Positions 46,581 through 55,356 of a stretch of 64,000 nt of DNA are shown here, piece after piece. This stretch comes from Aliiroseovarius sp. Z3 (GTDB lineage Bacteria > Pseudomonadota > Alphaproteobacteria > Rhodobacterales > Rhodobacteraceae): positions 186,001 to 250,000 of the forward strand of contig NZ_JAFMZK010000003.1 of assembly GCF_029105185.1 (NCBI RefSeq), written 5' to 3'. The translations under genes were made by a program, and so were the position numbers. Numbering within the stretch: the first letter of the stretch is position 1; every line of letters begins with the position of its first letter. The notes beneath the pieces are model-generated. The model had not been told where the DNA came from, made no database searches, and saw only the letters and a program-made list of their open reading frames with translations.

Positions 46581-46631
46581 CTTTACGCTCCGTTTCGCAC
46601 CCTGGATCAATCGCGGGCCAAGGGGTCTGTG

Positions 46632-47465
46632 TCAATCGGACAGTTTGGTTTCGTCTGCGCCCAACGCATCGGCCAGCCGTGCGACGGCAGAGCCGGGCCG
46701 AAGCGGCTTGGGTTGGCTGTCATCAGGCGCCCAACCTGTCAAGAATACCAGATCGAAACTGGCCGAGATGCGGCCATCAGACGCGGGGAAGTGGCGCCTG
46801 TAGCGATCATTCACCGCAGACAGGACCGAGCGGGAAAGCTGCTTCTTCAGTCTCTGTTCCAGCGCATTCCGCTCTCCCATCAAGCGCAGATCGCGGATCA
46901 GGGCAGTGGCGTTCTTGTATGTCACCTCGCGCAAATCACTGTCGGCGACCGGCAGCGCAAAGCCTGCCCGCTGCAACAGCGCACCAAGATCGCGGATTTC
47001 GCCCATCGGCAGGATGCGCGGAGACAGGCCGCCGGTCGTCTCGATCTCTACCTCGGACAATACGGCGCGAAGCTCCGACAGGGTTTGTCCGCCGAACATG
47101 ACCCCCATGAACAGCCCGTCAGGCTCCAACGCCCGGCGGGCCTGAATCAGCTGCCCGACGGGATCATTGGCCCAGTGCAAAGACAGCCCGTGTATCACCA
47201 GATCATGCGCGCCGGGGGCAAGGTCCAGCGTGTCATCATCGGCCACGATCTTGGCGCTGGGAAAGGATCGCGCCCATATTTCAGGAAAACCTGTCACGAT
47301 CGCCGGTTTGGTAAACCTTCTGTTAACCTCTGTCAGGCGATCCTTGACCTCGTCCGCCGCAAGGTTCTGCAGAAACAGCCCGTCGGGCGTGGCGCGCTTG
47401 CGATTGCGGTCAAGTTGCGCGCGATCGGTCAGGCGGGGGGGCAAATCAGGGTCGGTTTGTGTCAT
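46632..47465 (-). CDS. SAM-dependent methyltransferase, BioC/NDUFAF5-like
   Basis: A 277-residue methyltransferase with the BioC-type layout: DRNRKRATPDGLFLQNLAAD at the start, then a shortened SAM region, LVIHGLSLHWANDPVGQL, GLFMGVMFGGQTLSELR and a C-terminal SASFDLVFLTGWAP. Alphaproteobacterial members of this group resemble mitochondrial NDUFAF5, a complex I assembly hydroxylase, as well as BioC. No bio gene is near, so biotin synthesis is not implied. The ATG at 47465 is 30 bases from the divergent comF. Confidence 0.72.
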   Translation of the reverse strand: MTQTDPDLPPRLTDRAQLDRNRKRATPDGLFLQNLAADEVKDRLTEVNRRFTKPAIVTGFPEIWARSFPSAKIVADDDTLDLAPGAHDLVIHGLSLHWANDPVGQLIQARRALEPDGLFMGVMFGGQTLSELRAVLSEVEIETTGGLSPRILPMGEIRDLGALLQRAGFALPVADSDLREVTYKNATALIRDLRLMGERNALEQRLKKQLSRSVLSAVNDRYRRHFPASDGRISASFDLVFLTGWAPDDSQPKPLRPGSAVARLADALGADETKLSD

Positions 47466-47495
47466 GGGCGCGGACCATAGATGGAAGGTGGGAAA

Positions 47496-48212
47496 ATGCA
47501 ATCGGCGCTTGGCGTGCTTTACCCCCCGCAATGCGTCAGTTGCGCGGCGCCCACGGACACCGATTTTGCGCTTTGCGGTAATTGCTGGCGCGAGACCCCG
47601 TTTATCGAAGGGCTGGCCTGCGACCTGTGCGGTGACCCCTTGCCCGGCGAAGATGACGGATCGCCCAGCCATTGCGATGCTTGCCTGGCCGCAAACCGGC
47701 CTTGGCAGAAAGGGCGGGCAGCGATGGTTTATGACGGAAACGCGCGGCGGTTGGTGCTGGCGCTGAAACACGGAGATCGGCCTGAACTTGCCCGCGCCGC
47801 CGCCCCATGGCTGGCCCGCGCGGCGACCCCTTTGATCTGTCCTGACACATTGATTGTACCCATGCCGATCCATTGGTCGCGCCTGCTGCGAAGGCGTTAC
47901 AATCAATCGGCCGAGCTTGCTCGATCTCTGGCGCGCATTCTGGATATCGATCATGTGCCCGATGCGCTGGTGCGGCCAAAGCGGACGCGCGCCCACGACG
48001 GAATGGATATCGACGCGCGGTTTGCCAACATGCACGGGGCGATTTCGCCTCATCCGAAGCGGGGCGCACAACTTGCGGGGCGATCGGTGTTGCTTGTGGA
48101 TGATGTGATGACATCGGGTGCCAGCTTTGATGCGGCGACGCGGGCTTGCCTTGCGGCGGGGGCGGATCACGTAAATGTGCTCGCCCTTGCCCGCGTGACA
48201 CGGGACGCATAG
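47496..48212 (+). CDS. ComF-family phosphoribosyltransferase-like protein
   Basis: A 238-residue protein with an N-terminal zinc ribbon (YPPQCVSCAAP...CGNCWRETPFIEGLACDLCG, cysteines in CxxC pairs) and a PRTase domain ending VLLVDDVMTSGASFDAATR. ComF takes part in DNA uptake in competent bacteria; the same family occurs widely in non-competent ones. The ATG at 47496 follows GGAAGGTGG. It heads a rightward run comF-grxC-nit-marR-gnat. Confidence 0.85.
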   Translation: MQSALGVLYPPQCVSCAAPTDTDFALCGNCWRETPFIEGLACDLCGDPLPGEDDGSPSHCDACLAANRPWQKGRAAMVYDGNARRLVLALKHGDRPELARAAAPWLARAATPLICPDTLIVPMPIHWSRLLRRRYNQSAELARSLARILDIDHVPDALVRPKRTRAHDGMDIDARFANMHGAISPHPKRGAQLAGRSVLLVDDVMTSGASFDAATRACLAAGADHVNVLALARVTRDA

Positions 48213-48260
48213 GTTTCGGACGTTCTGGCCGCCTTGGCCTATCACGATACGGAGCCACCC

Positions 48261-48518
48261 ATGCAGCCTGTCACCATCTACACCTCGCAACTTTGCGGAT
48301 ATTGCCACGCGGCAAAACGTCTTTTGAACAGCAAGGATGTGCCATTTGACGAGATTGACGTGATGATGAACCCCGATAAGCGGCAGGAAATGATGCAGCG
48401 TGCCAACGGGCGCCATACCGTGCCGCAAATCTTTGTCGGCGACACGCATGTGGGGGGGTATGACGACATCGCTGCGTTGGAGCGGGACGGCAAACTTGAT
48501 CGTTTGCTGGCGGGTTAG
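48261..48518 (+). CDS. grxC: Glutaredoxin 3
   Basis: An 85-residue dithiol glutaredoxin. The active site is CGYC (C12, C15) in IYTSQLCGYCHAAK, instead of the common CPYC; HTVPQIFVGDTHVGGYDD is the glutathione-binding TVPxxF and GG region. The start is the ATG at 48261; the frame is open to 48234. It would reduce disulfides with glutathione. Three bases before the nitrilase-family gene. Confidence 0.92.
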   Translation: MQPVTIYTSQLCGYCHAAKRLLNSKDVPFDEIDVMMNPDKRQEMMQRANGRHTVPQIFVGDTHVGGYDDIAALERDGKLDRLLAG

Positions 48519-48521
48519 ACT

Positions 48522-49340
48522 ATGAAAACGGCGCTGATTCAGTTCACGGCAGGCGAAGACCCGGACGCCAACCTGAAGGTGGTGCGGCGCATGGTTCATG
48601 ATGCCGCCAAGGCGGGCGCCGAGTTTGTTCTAACCCCTGAAGTCAGCAATGTGTTGTCCAACAGTCGCCGCCGCCAGCAAGCGGTTCTGCACCACGAAGC
48701 GGATGACCCATTCCTTGCTGCAATGCAGGAAGACGCTGGCGTGCTGGGCATCTGGCTGCTTGTCGGATCGCTCGCGCTCAAGACGGATGACGAAGACGGG
48801 CGTTTTGCGAACCGATCTTTCCTGATTTCACCCGAGGGAAAGATCGTCGCGCGGTATGACAAGATCCACATGTTCGATGTCGAGATCGACGAGACCGAAA
48901 CCTATCGCGAAAGCGCAGCCTATCGCCCCGGAACCCGCGCAGTCGTGGCTGACACGCCCTTCGGTAAGATCGGGCTAACCATCTGCTATGACATGCGATT
49001 TCCGCACCTCTATCGCGGGCTTGCCAAGGCGGGCGCAACGATCATCACCGCGCCGGCCGCGTTCTCTCCTGTGACCGGCAAGGCGCATTGGGAAAGCCTG
49101 CTGCGCGCCCGCGCGATTGAAAACGGCGCGTTTATCCTTGCCCCCGCGCAATGCGGACAAAACGGACCGAAGCGTGCGACGCATGGGCATTCCCTGATTG
49201 TCTCGCCCTGGGGCGAGGTTCTGGCCGATGGCGGGGACGCGCCGGGCATCACAATGGTTGATCTTGACCTTGAGGACGTGGGAAGGTCGCGCCGACGCGT
49301 GCCGTCGCTTGACCATGATCGTGAATTTGAGAGCCCCTGA
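48522..49340 (+). CDS. Carbon-nitrogen hydrolase (nitrilase superfamily, Nit-like)
   Basis: A 272-residue hydrolase of the nitrilase superfamily with the Glu-Lys-Cys triad E40 (VLTPE), K114 (YDKIHMFDV) and C155 (ICYDMRFP). The pattern is closest to Nit1/Nit2-type amidases that hydrolyse deaminated glutathione or omega-amides, which fits its place just after grxC; that assignment is an inference. It shares one base with the next gene (TGATG). Confidence 0.85.
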   Translation: MKTALIQFTAGEDPDANLKVVRRMVHDAAKAGAEFVLTPEVSNVLSNSRRRQQAVLHHEADDPFLAAMQEDAGVLGIWLLVGSLALKTDDEDGRFANRSFLISPEGKIVARYDKIHMFDVEIDETETYRESAAYRPGTRAVVADTPFGKIGLTICYDMRFPHLYRGLAKAGATIITAPAAFSPVTGKAHWESLLRARAIENGAFILAPAQCGQNGPKRATHGHSLIVSPWGEVLADGGDAPGITMVDLDLEDVGRSRRRVPSLDHDREFESP

Positions 49341-49786
49341 TGTCAGAAAGTTCGGTTGATACCCTTTCGGTCGCCCTGTTCAGCGAAATGTTCATGGCCG
49401 ACCAGTTGGCGCGCAACCGCCTGTCAAAGGCGTTGCCCAAGGGGATGGAGTTGAGCCATTTTTCCGTGCTGAATCATCTGGCGCGGCTGAACGAAGAAAA
49501 AAGCCCCGCGCAACTGGCCAAGGCGTTTCACGTGACTCGCGGGGCCATGACCAACACGCTGAACAAGCTGGAATGGGCCGGCCATGTACATATTCGCCCT
49601 GACTGGGACGATGCGCGGCGCAAGTTCGTGACCATCTCGCCGTCGGGCCGGGCCGCGCGGGATGCGGCGCTTCAGGCCATCACGCCGATCATCGGCAACA
49701 TGGTCACAAAGATCGGCGCAGACAGGGTGCGCAACGCGCTGCCAGTTCTGCGCGAGATGCGGCAGTTGCTTAGCGACATCGAATGA
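49340..49786 (+). CDS. MarR-family transcriptional regulator
   Basis: A 148-residue winged helix-turn-helix repressor. The DNA-binding region is LNEEKSPAQLAKAFHVTRGAMTNTL followed by NKLEWAGHVHI and the wing DWDDARRKFVTISPSGR. It starts at the last base of the nit stop and overlaps the GNAT gene by four bases (ATGA). Its ligand and targets are unknown; it could control its own operon. Confidence 0.9.
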   Translation: MSESSVDTLSVALFSEMFMADQLARNRLSKALPKGMELSHFSVLNHLARLNEEKSPAQLAKAFHVTRGAMTNTLNKLEWAGHVHIRPDWDDARRKFVTISPSGRAARDAALQAITPIIGNMVTKIGADRVRNALPVLREMRQLLSDIE

Positions 49787-50565
49787 AGGCGCTGGAGTTT
49801 GCAACGGACCTGATGGTGCAATCGGGGCAATGCTTGGTCACCCGGCACGCTGATCGCGTTGTGCAGACCACCCCGGACGAGCCGAATTTCTGGTTCGGGA
49901 ATCGTGTGATTTTCAAAGATGCGCCGTTCGACGCCGCCTCGCTGCTCGCGCAATTTCACACGGACATTCCAACGGCTGAACATATCTGCATCGGATGGGA
50001 TATTCCCAACCTTTCGCGCGACGATGTTGCGGCCGTGTTCGACGGATCAGGACTGCGCGTTGAGCAATCTGACACCCTGGCTTTGCGCGGTGATCTGAAC
50101 CGTGCGCAGATCGCTGACGGATTGGTGATACGCCCGATGACCAGCGCCGAAGACTGGACACAGAGCGAGATGATTGCAAAGGTCGATCTTATCAAGGATG
50201 GCGCGCCCGAGCGGGGTATGGACGACTATCTCCGCCAGAAAACCAATGCTCGGCAAGCGCAGATTGCCAAGGGGCTGGGCCAATGGTTCGGCGCGTTCGA
50301 TGGCGATCGGCTGGTCGGGGACATGGGAATCTTTCACGATGAAAAGCTGATGCGCTATCAGTCTGTGCAGACGCATGAAGATTATCGGCGGCGCGGCATA
50401 TGTTCGTCGCTGTTATGCGCCAGTCTGGATTGGGCCAAGGCCCGCGCGCCCGACGCTTTGCCCGTGATTGTCGCCCATGCCGACAGCGATGCCGGACGGC
50501 TGTATCGCCGCGCGGGGTTTGAGTTGGCTGAAACGACTATGAGCGTATATAGACCGCCGCGTTAG
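49783..50565 (+). CDS. GNAT-family N-acetyltransferase
   Basis: A 260-residue protein with two GNAT-like halves. The C-terminal one has [19 protein letters not shown], matching the R-R-G-I-C pyrophosphate loop for acetyl-CoA, then a [19 protein letters not shown] ending. The N-terminal half is a degenerate copy with no loop. It overlaps the MarR gene and converges on ubiG with a 4-base overlap. Substrate unknown. Confidence 0.8.
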   Translation: MKALEFATDLMVQSGQCLVTRHADRVVQTTPDEPNFWFGNRVIFKDAPFDAASLLAQFHTDIPTAEHICIGWDIPNLSRDDVAAVFDGSGLRVEQSDTLALRGDLNRAQIADGLVIRPMTSAEDWTQSEMIAKVDLIKDGAPERGMDDYLRQKTNARQAQIAKGLGQWFGAFDGDRLVGDMGIFHDEKLMRYQSVQTHEDYRRRGICSSLLCASLDWAKARAPDALPVIVAHADSDAGRLYRRAGFELAETTMSVYRPPR

Positions 50566-51314
50566 CCCTTTGGCTTCACGCTCGCCATCGCATAGTTTAC
50601 TGACAGATCCCGGTCCGAGATTGACCAGCTCCACCCCAGCGGGTTGAACACCATGCCCTTGCGGTCGACCTCGGTCAGGCCAACCTGGCCGATCAAAGCG
50701 GCCAGCTCATCGGGCGTGATGAATTTCGACCATTCATGCGTGCCCTTGGGCAGCCAGCGCATGACATGTTCGGCCCCGACGATGGCCACCATGAAGCTTT
50801 TCGGATTGCGATTGATGGTGGATGCCACCATCAACCCACCGGGTTTCAAAAGCCGTTGGCAGGCGGTCAGGTAAGCCAGCGGGTCGGCCACATGTTCGAC
50901 CACCTCCATGTTCAGAACCACATCGAATTGCTCGCCCGCATCGGCCAGCGCCTCGGCGGTGGTGTGGCGATAGTCGATGTCCAACCCCATTTGTTCGGCG
51001 TGAAGCTGTGCCACCGGGATGTTCCCGGCGGCGGCATCCGCGCCCACGACCTCGGCCCCCAGACGGGCCATCGGTTCAGACAGCAATCCACCGCCGCAGC
51101 CGATATCCAGAAGCCGCAGACCCTTAAACGGCTCGACCTCGACCAGATCGCGCCCAAACTCGGCGGCAATCTGGCTGGTGATGTAATCCAGCCGCACCGG
51201 GTTCATCATGTGAAGCGGCTTGAACTTGCCGGTCGGATCCCACCACTCGGCGGCCATGGCTTCGAACTTGGCGACTTCGGCGGGGTCAACGGTAGTTTGG
51301 GTGTCAGCACTCAT
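50562..51314 (-). CDS. ubiG: Ubiquinone biosynthesis O-methyltransferase UbiG
   Basis: A 250-residue SAM enzyme that O-methylates two intermediates of ubiquinone synthesis. [19 protein letters not shown] and NPVRLDYI are the family start, the SAM loop LLDIGCGGG is at 68-76, with GADAAAGNI and [10 protein letters not shown] next, and [20 protein letters not shown] near 185. The ATG at 51314 (MSADTQ) was taken; the open frame to 51554 is a shadow. Divergent from the iminopeptidase gene by 56 bases. Confidence 0.96.
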   Translation of the reverse strand: MSADTQTTVDPAEVAKFEAMAAEWWDPTGKFKPLHMMNPVRLDYITSQIAAEFGRDLVEVEPFKGLRLLDIGCGGGLLSEPMARLGAEVVGADAAAGNIPVAQLHAEQMGLDIDYRHTTAEALADAGEQFDVVLNMEVVEHVADPLAYLTACQRLLKPGGLMVASTINRNPKSFMVAIVGAEHVMRWLPKGTHEWSKFITPDELAALIGQVGLTEVDRKGMVFNPLGWSWSISDRDLSVNYAMASVKPKG

Positions 51315-51370
51315 CAAAGGCGACTTTCTTTCTGATGGCGGGCGCGGCCGGGTCAATATATAGATGACAT

Positions 51371-52360
51371 ATGGACAAGGCCGCAGGAAAAAACAACGCC
51401 ACGCCCCGGCTCTATCCGTCGATTGATCCGTTTGATCGGCGCATGTTGGATGTGGGTGACGGGCATCGAATTTATGTCGAGCAAAGCGGCAATCCGCACG
51501 GCATTCCCGTTGTGGTGTTCCACGGTGGGCCGGGGGGTGGATCGTCGCCTGCAATGCGGCGGTTCTTCGACCCCGACGATTATCGCATCATCCTGTTTGA
51601 CCAACGCGGCTGTGGACGTTCGCGGCCCCATGCCAGCATCGAGGCGAACACCACGTGGCATCTGGTTCAGGATATTGAACAGATTCGGCTGACCCTTGGC
51701 ATTGACCGCTGGGTCGTGTTCGGCGGCTCCTGGGGGGCGACGCTGGCGCTGGTCTATGCGCAGACGCACCCGTCCCGCGTGGCATGGCTGGTGCTGCGCG
51801 GTGTGTTTCTGGCGACGCAGGTCGAGCTGGATTGGTTCTATGGCGGGGGTGCCGGGCGGTTCTGGCCCGAGCTGTGGGAGCGGTTCGAAAGCCTGATTCC
51901 CGAAGACGAGCGTCACGACATGATCGCCGCCTACAACCGGCGTCTGTTCTCGGGCAATTCGAGCGAAGAGGCGCGCTATGCCAAGGCCTGGACCGGGTGG
52001 GAAAACGCGCTTGCTTCGATCCAGAATGCGGGCACGGCAATCGACAGCCCGGCGGATTATGCGCGCGCTTTTGCCCGGCTGGAAAACCACTATTTCAGCC
52101 ATGGCGCGTTTCTTGAGACCGACGGCCAGATTCTGCGCGATATGCCAAAGATTGCCCATATTCCCGGCACCATCGTGCAGGGTCGGCACGATATGATCTG
52201 CCCACCTACAACCGCCTATCAGCTACATCAGCGATGGCCGTCCTCGGACCTGCGGATGATCCACATGGCCGGTCACGCGCTGTCCGAGCGGGGCATCGCC
52301 GACGAGCTGGTGCGCACGATGCAGAAACTGGCCCGGCAAAGGGATACGCTGGGGGCATAG
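51371..52360 (+). CDS. pip: Proline iminopeptidase
   Basis: A 329-residue alpha/beta hydrolase that releases N-terminal proline. The HGGPGGG oxyanion motif (51-57), [11 protein letters not shown] near 77-87, nucleophile S120 in GGSWGA, aspartate in [10 protein letters not shown] and histidine in MAGHALSE are all present. ATG at 51371 gives MDKAAGKNN; the ribosome site is weak. No terminator of its own is clear before the rimP promoter. Confidence 0.93.
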   Translation: MDKAAGKNNATPRLYPSIDPFDRRMLDVGDGHRIYVEQSGNPHGIPVVVFHGGPGGGSSPAMRRFFDPDDYRIILFDQRGCGRSRPHASIEANTTWHLVQDIEQIRLTLGIDRWVVFGGSWGATLALVYAQTHPSRVAWLVLRGVFLATQVELDWFYGGGAGRFWPELWERFESLIPEDERHDMIAAYNRRLFSGNSSEEARYAKAWTGWENALASIQNAGTAIDSPADYARAFARLENHYFSHGAFLETDGQILRDMPKIAHIPGTIVQGRHDMICPPTTAYQLHQRWPSSDLRMIHMAGHALSERGIADELVRTMQKLARQRDTLGA

Positions 52361-52370
52361 CAGACTCAGC

Positions 52371-52399
52371 TTGCATCCCCGCAGCATCTGACCTATATC
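52371..52399 (+). promoter_or_regulatory. Candidate sigma-70 promoter of rimP-nusA-infB
   Basis: TTGCAT at 52371-52376, a 17-base spacer, and TATATC at 52394-52399. It lies just after the pip stop and would give a leader of about 88 bases before the rimP start. Confidence 0.6.
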
Positions 52400-52454
52400 C
52401 CCTTCAACAGCGGCGTTTCGGCCTCCACCCCCGAAGCTCCACCGGAAAATCCGA

Positions 52455-52477
52455 CGGGCCCGCTGGCCCGTTTTTTT
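52455..52477 (+). terminator. Terminator-like hairpin in the rimP leader
   Basis: CGGGCC (52455-52460), CGCT loop, GGCCCG (52465-52470), then T7. It is downstream of the candidate promoter and only 15 bases before the rimP start, so it could be an attenuator as well as the end of pip transcripts. Confidence 0.7.
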
Positions 52478-52492
52478 GTTTTGGAGATACGT

Positions 52493-53077
52493 GTGAGCAA
52501 CCTTGTTGCCAAAGCAGCCATTGACCGGCGCCTTGCCGAGATCGTCCAGCCCGTGATCGAAGGGATGGGGTTCGAGCTTGTGCGCCTGCGCCTGATGGGT
52601 GGCAAGACGCCCACCTTGCAGATCATGGCGGAACGTCCCGATGGCGGGATCGAAGTTGATGAATGCGGTGATATCTCGACCGCTGTCAGCGCGGTTTTGG
52701 ATGTCGAAGACCCGATTGAAGACAACTATACGCTCGAAGTCGGCTCGCCCGGCATCGACCGCCCCCTGACCCGCCTGAAGGATTTTCAGGATTGGGAAGG
52801 CTATGTGGCCAAGATCGAAACGTCCGAGATGATTGACGGTCGTAAGCGCTTCAAAGGCGAACTGGCGGGCGTTGAAGGCAACGACGTGCTGATCGAAATC
52901 GAAAATAAAGGTGAAACAGTCACGATTGGGCTTGATTTTGACTGGCTGTCCGAGGCCAAGCTGGTCCTGACAGATGACCTTATTCGTCAGGTTCTGAACC
53001 AGCGCAAAGACGCAGGCCAGATCGACGAAACGCAATTTGACGAAATTCAAGAAATCACCGGTTCCGAGGAGGACTGA
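52493..53077 (+). CDS. rimP: Ribosome maturation factor RimP
   Basis: A 194-residue protein for 30S subunit assembly. [20 protein letters not shown]-like and VSPGLDRPLT-like segments are seen as [20 protein letters not shown] and [16 protein letters not shown]. The GTG at 52493 has GGAG at 52483-52486. First gene of the rimP-nusA-ylxR-infB operon, 4 bases before nusA. Confidence 0.94.
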   Translation: MSNLVAKAAIDRRLAEIVQPVIEGMGFELVRLRLMGGKTPTLQIMAERPDGGIEVDECGDISTAVSAVLDVEDPIEDNYTLEVGSPGIDRPLTRLKDFQDWEGYVAKIETSEMIDGRKRFKGELAGVEGNDVLIEIENKGETVTIGLDFDWLSEAKLVLTDDLIRQVLNQRKDAGQIDETQFDEIQEITGSEED

Positions 53078-53081
53078 ACCC

Positions 53082-54695
53082 ATGGCAATTACATCTGCAA
53101 ACCAGTTGGAGCTGCTCCAGACCGCCGAGGCCGTCGCGCGTGAAAAGATGATCGACCCGGCGCTGGTGATCGAAGCGATGGAAGAAAGCCTGGCCCGTGC
53201 GGCCAAGTCGCGCTACGGCGCAGAGATGGACATTCGCGTGTCGATCGACCGCAAGACAGGCCGCGCCACGTTCACCCGTGTGCGCACCGTGGTCGAGGAA
53301 GAAGAGCTTGAGAACTATCAGGCCGAATTCACCGTCGAACAGGCCAAGCAGTATATGGACGACCCCAAAGTTGGCGACACGTTCGTTGAAGAAGTGCCGC
53401 CGGTTGAAATGGGGCGCATTGCTGCCCAGTCGGCCAAGCAGGTGATCTTGCAGAAGGTGCGCGAAGCCGAACGGGATCGTCAGTATGAAGAATTCAAGGA
53501 CCGCGCCGGTACAATCATCAACGGTCAGGTCAAGCGCGAAGAATATGGCAACGTCATCGTCGATGTGGGCACCGGCGAAGCCATCCTGCGCCGGAACGAA
53601 AAGATCGGCCGCGAAGCCTATCGCCCGAATGATCGCATCCGCTGCTATATCAAGGACGTTCGTCGCGAAACCCGTGGTCCGCAGATTTTCCTGAGCCGCA
53701 CCGCGCCCGAGTTCATGGCCGAGCTGTTCAAGATGGAAGTGCCCGAAATCTATGACGGTATCATCGAAATCAAGGCCGTCGCCCGTGACCCCGGTTCGCG
53801 TGCAAAGATTGCCGTGATCTCCTATGATGGCTCGATTGACCCGGTTGGTGCCTGTGTCGGTATGCGCGGTTCGCGCGTGCAGGCCGTGGTGAACGAACTT
53901 CAGGGCGAAAAGATCGACATCATTCCGTGGAATGAAGATCAGCCGACCTTCCTTGTGAACGCGCTTCAACCTGCCGAGGTGTCGAAGGTTGTTCTGGACG
54001 AAGAAGCGGGCAAGATCGAAGTTGTTGTCCCCGACGAGCAGCTGTCGCTGGCCATTGGTCGCCGGGGCCAGAACGTGCGTCTGGCGTCGCAGCTGACGGG
54101 TCTGGACATCGACATCATGACCGAGGCCGAGGAATCCGAGCGTCGTCAGGCCGAGTTCGCTGAACGCACCAAGCTGTTCATGGACACGCTGGACCTTGAT
54201 GAATTCTTCGCCCAGCTTCTTGTTTCTGAAGGATTTGCAAACCTTGAAGAGGTTGCTTATGTGGAACTTGACGAGCTGCTGGTGATCGACGGTGTCGATG
54301 CCGCGACGGCAGAAGAGCTTCAAGCCCGTGCCCGTGACTATCTGGAAGCCCAGAACGCCAAGGCGCTGGAAAATGCCCGCGCGCTGGGCGTCGAAGACAG
54401 CCTGATCGCTTTTGAAGGTTTGACACCTCAGATGGTTGAAGCCTTGGCCGAGGACGGTGTGAAGTCTTTGGAAGATTTTGCAACCTGTGCGGACTGGGAG
54501 CTGGCCGGCGGCTGGACGACCGTCGATGGCGAGCGGTCCAAGGACGATGGGTCGCTTGAAAAATTCGGCGTCACCCTGGAGCAGGCGCAAGACATGGTGA
54601 TGACCGCCCGCATCCTTCTGGGTTGGGTGGACCCTGCCGATCTTGAGGCTGAAGAAGCCGAAGAAGAAGCTGATACCGAGGAGGCCGAGGCCTGA
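53082..54695 (+). CDS. nusA: Transcription elongation/antitermination factor NusA
   Basis: A 537-residue RNA polymerase-binding factor. An N-terminal polymerase domain ([19 protein letters not shown] onward) leads to an S1 domain ([20 protein letters not shown] near 150), two KH domains ([21 protein letters not shown] and [18 protein letters not shown]) and a C-terminal helix-hairpin-helix repeat pair. The tail is strongly acidic. The ATG at 53082 follows GAGGAGG. A long antisense ORF over it is a shadow. Confidence 0.97.
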   Translation: MAITSANQLELLQTAEAVAREKMIDPALVIEAMEESLARAAKSRYGAEMDIRVSIDRKTGRATFTRVRTVVEEEELENYQAEFTVEQAKQYMDDPKVGDTFVEEVPPVEMGRIAAQSAKQVILQKVREAERDRQYEEFKDRAGTIINGQVKREEYGNVIVDVGTGEAILRRNEKIGREAYRPNDRIRCYIKDVRRETRGPQIFLSRTAPEFMAELFKMEVPEIYDGIIEIKAVARDPGSRAKIAVISYDGSIDPVGACVGMRGSRVQAVVNELQGEKIDIIPWNEDQPTFLVNALQPAEVSKVVLDEEAGKIEVVVPDEQLSLAIGRRGQNVRLASQLTGLDIDIMTEAEESERRQAEFAERTKLFMDTLDLDEFFAQLLVSEGFANLEEVAYVELDELLVIDGVDAATAEELQARARDYLEAQNAKALENARALGVEDSLIAFEGLTPQMVEALAEDGVKSLEDFATCADWELAGGWTTVDGERSKDDGSLEKFGVTLEQAQDMVMTARILLGWVDPADLEAEEAEEEADTEEAEA

Positions 54696-54708
54696 TTTCA
54701 GGCCTCGG
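54685..54708 (+). other. Perfect hairpin across the nusA stop codon and the ylxR ribosome site
   Basis: CCGAGGCCTGA (54685-54695) and TCAGGCCTCGG (54698-54708) form an 11-base inverted repeat. It contains the nusA TGA and runs into the GGAG (54707-54710) before ylxR. There is no T run, so it is not a classic terminator. Confidence 0.65.
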
Positions 54709-54717
54709 AGGCGGCGC

Positions 54718-55356
54718 ATGACGCGCGGTGGTCAAAACAAGCGGCCGGAAGAGCCGGAACGGCGCTGTATCGCGACCGGAGAAACCCAGCTCAAAGCCGG
54801 GATGATCCGTTTTGTCGTGGGGCCGGACGGGTCGATTGTGCCGGACCTTCTGGGCAAGCTGCCGGGTCGCGGGATCTGGGTGTCGGCGGATCGCGCCGCG
54901 TTAGAGAAGGCCGCCAAGAAGGGGCTGTTCTCGCGCGCAGCGAAGCAGCAAGTGACCGTCCCCGGTGATTTGCTGCCGATGCTTGAGACGGCGCTGGCGG
55001 ATCGCGTGGTCCACCTGATCAGCCTTGCGCGCAAGGCCGGGGGTGCGGTCGCCGGGTTTGAAAAGGTGAAAGACTGGCTTGTTAAGGAACAGGCGGCGGT
55101 CTTGATCCAGGCGTCGGACGGGTCCGAGCGGGGCAAATCGAAGCTTCGCCCACCGCCCGGCCGTGACCGGTTCTTTACTTGCCTGACGGCAGATGAGCTG
55201 GGAATGGCCTTCGGGCGTGAAAATGTGATACATGGCGCGCTTGCGTCTGGTGGTTTGGCATCCCGTGTTGTAGAGGAAGCCAAGAAACTACAAGCGATGC
55301 GCGTGCAAGATAGCGACGGTGGCAACGGTCACCGGAAAGGTACGAAGACCAGATGA
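54718..55356 (+). CDS. YlxR-family RNA-binding protein with L7Ae-like domain
   Basis: A 212-residue protein. Residues about 12-90 are a YlxR domain (ERRCIATGE, then [22 protein letters not shown]), the usual companion of nusA and infB. Residues about 100-190 resemble an L7Ae/ribosomal L30e fold ([21 protein letters not shown]). The pair of domains in one protein is common in alphaproteobacteria. ATG at 54718; the start of infB overlaps its stop by four bases (ATGA). Confidence 0.88.
   Translation: MTRGGQNKRPEEPERRCIATGETQLKAGMIRFVVGPDGSIVPDLLGKLPGRGIWVSADRAALEKAAKKGLFSRAAKQQVTVPGDLLPMLETALADRVVHLISLARKAGGAVAGFEKVKDWLVKEQAAVLIQASDGSERGKSKLRPPPGRDRFFTCLTADELGMAFGRENVIHGALASGGLASRVVEEAKKLQAMRVQDSDGGNGHRKGTKTR

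Noticed and set aside
47466-48599. A long N-terminal extension of the BioC-like methyltransferase
   Set aside because: It runs antisense through comF and grxC, and the ATG at 47465 starts the recognisable protein.
49524-49539. A third parS-like site within the MarR gene
   Set aside because: The core GTTTCACGTGA is kept but only 12 of 16 bases match, and the site is 20 kb from parAB; a functional parS normally tolerates few mismatches.
53055-54719. A 554-residue ORF antisense to nusA
   Set aside because: It is a frame shadow of a GC-rich gene: nusA has full domain motifs and a ribosome site, whereas the antisense product is Leu/His/Arg-rich with no motif.
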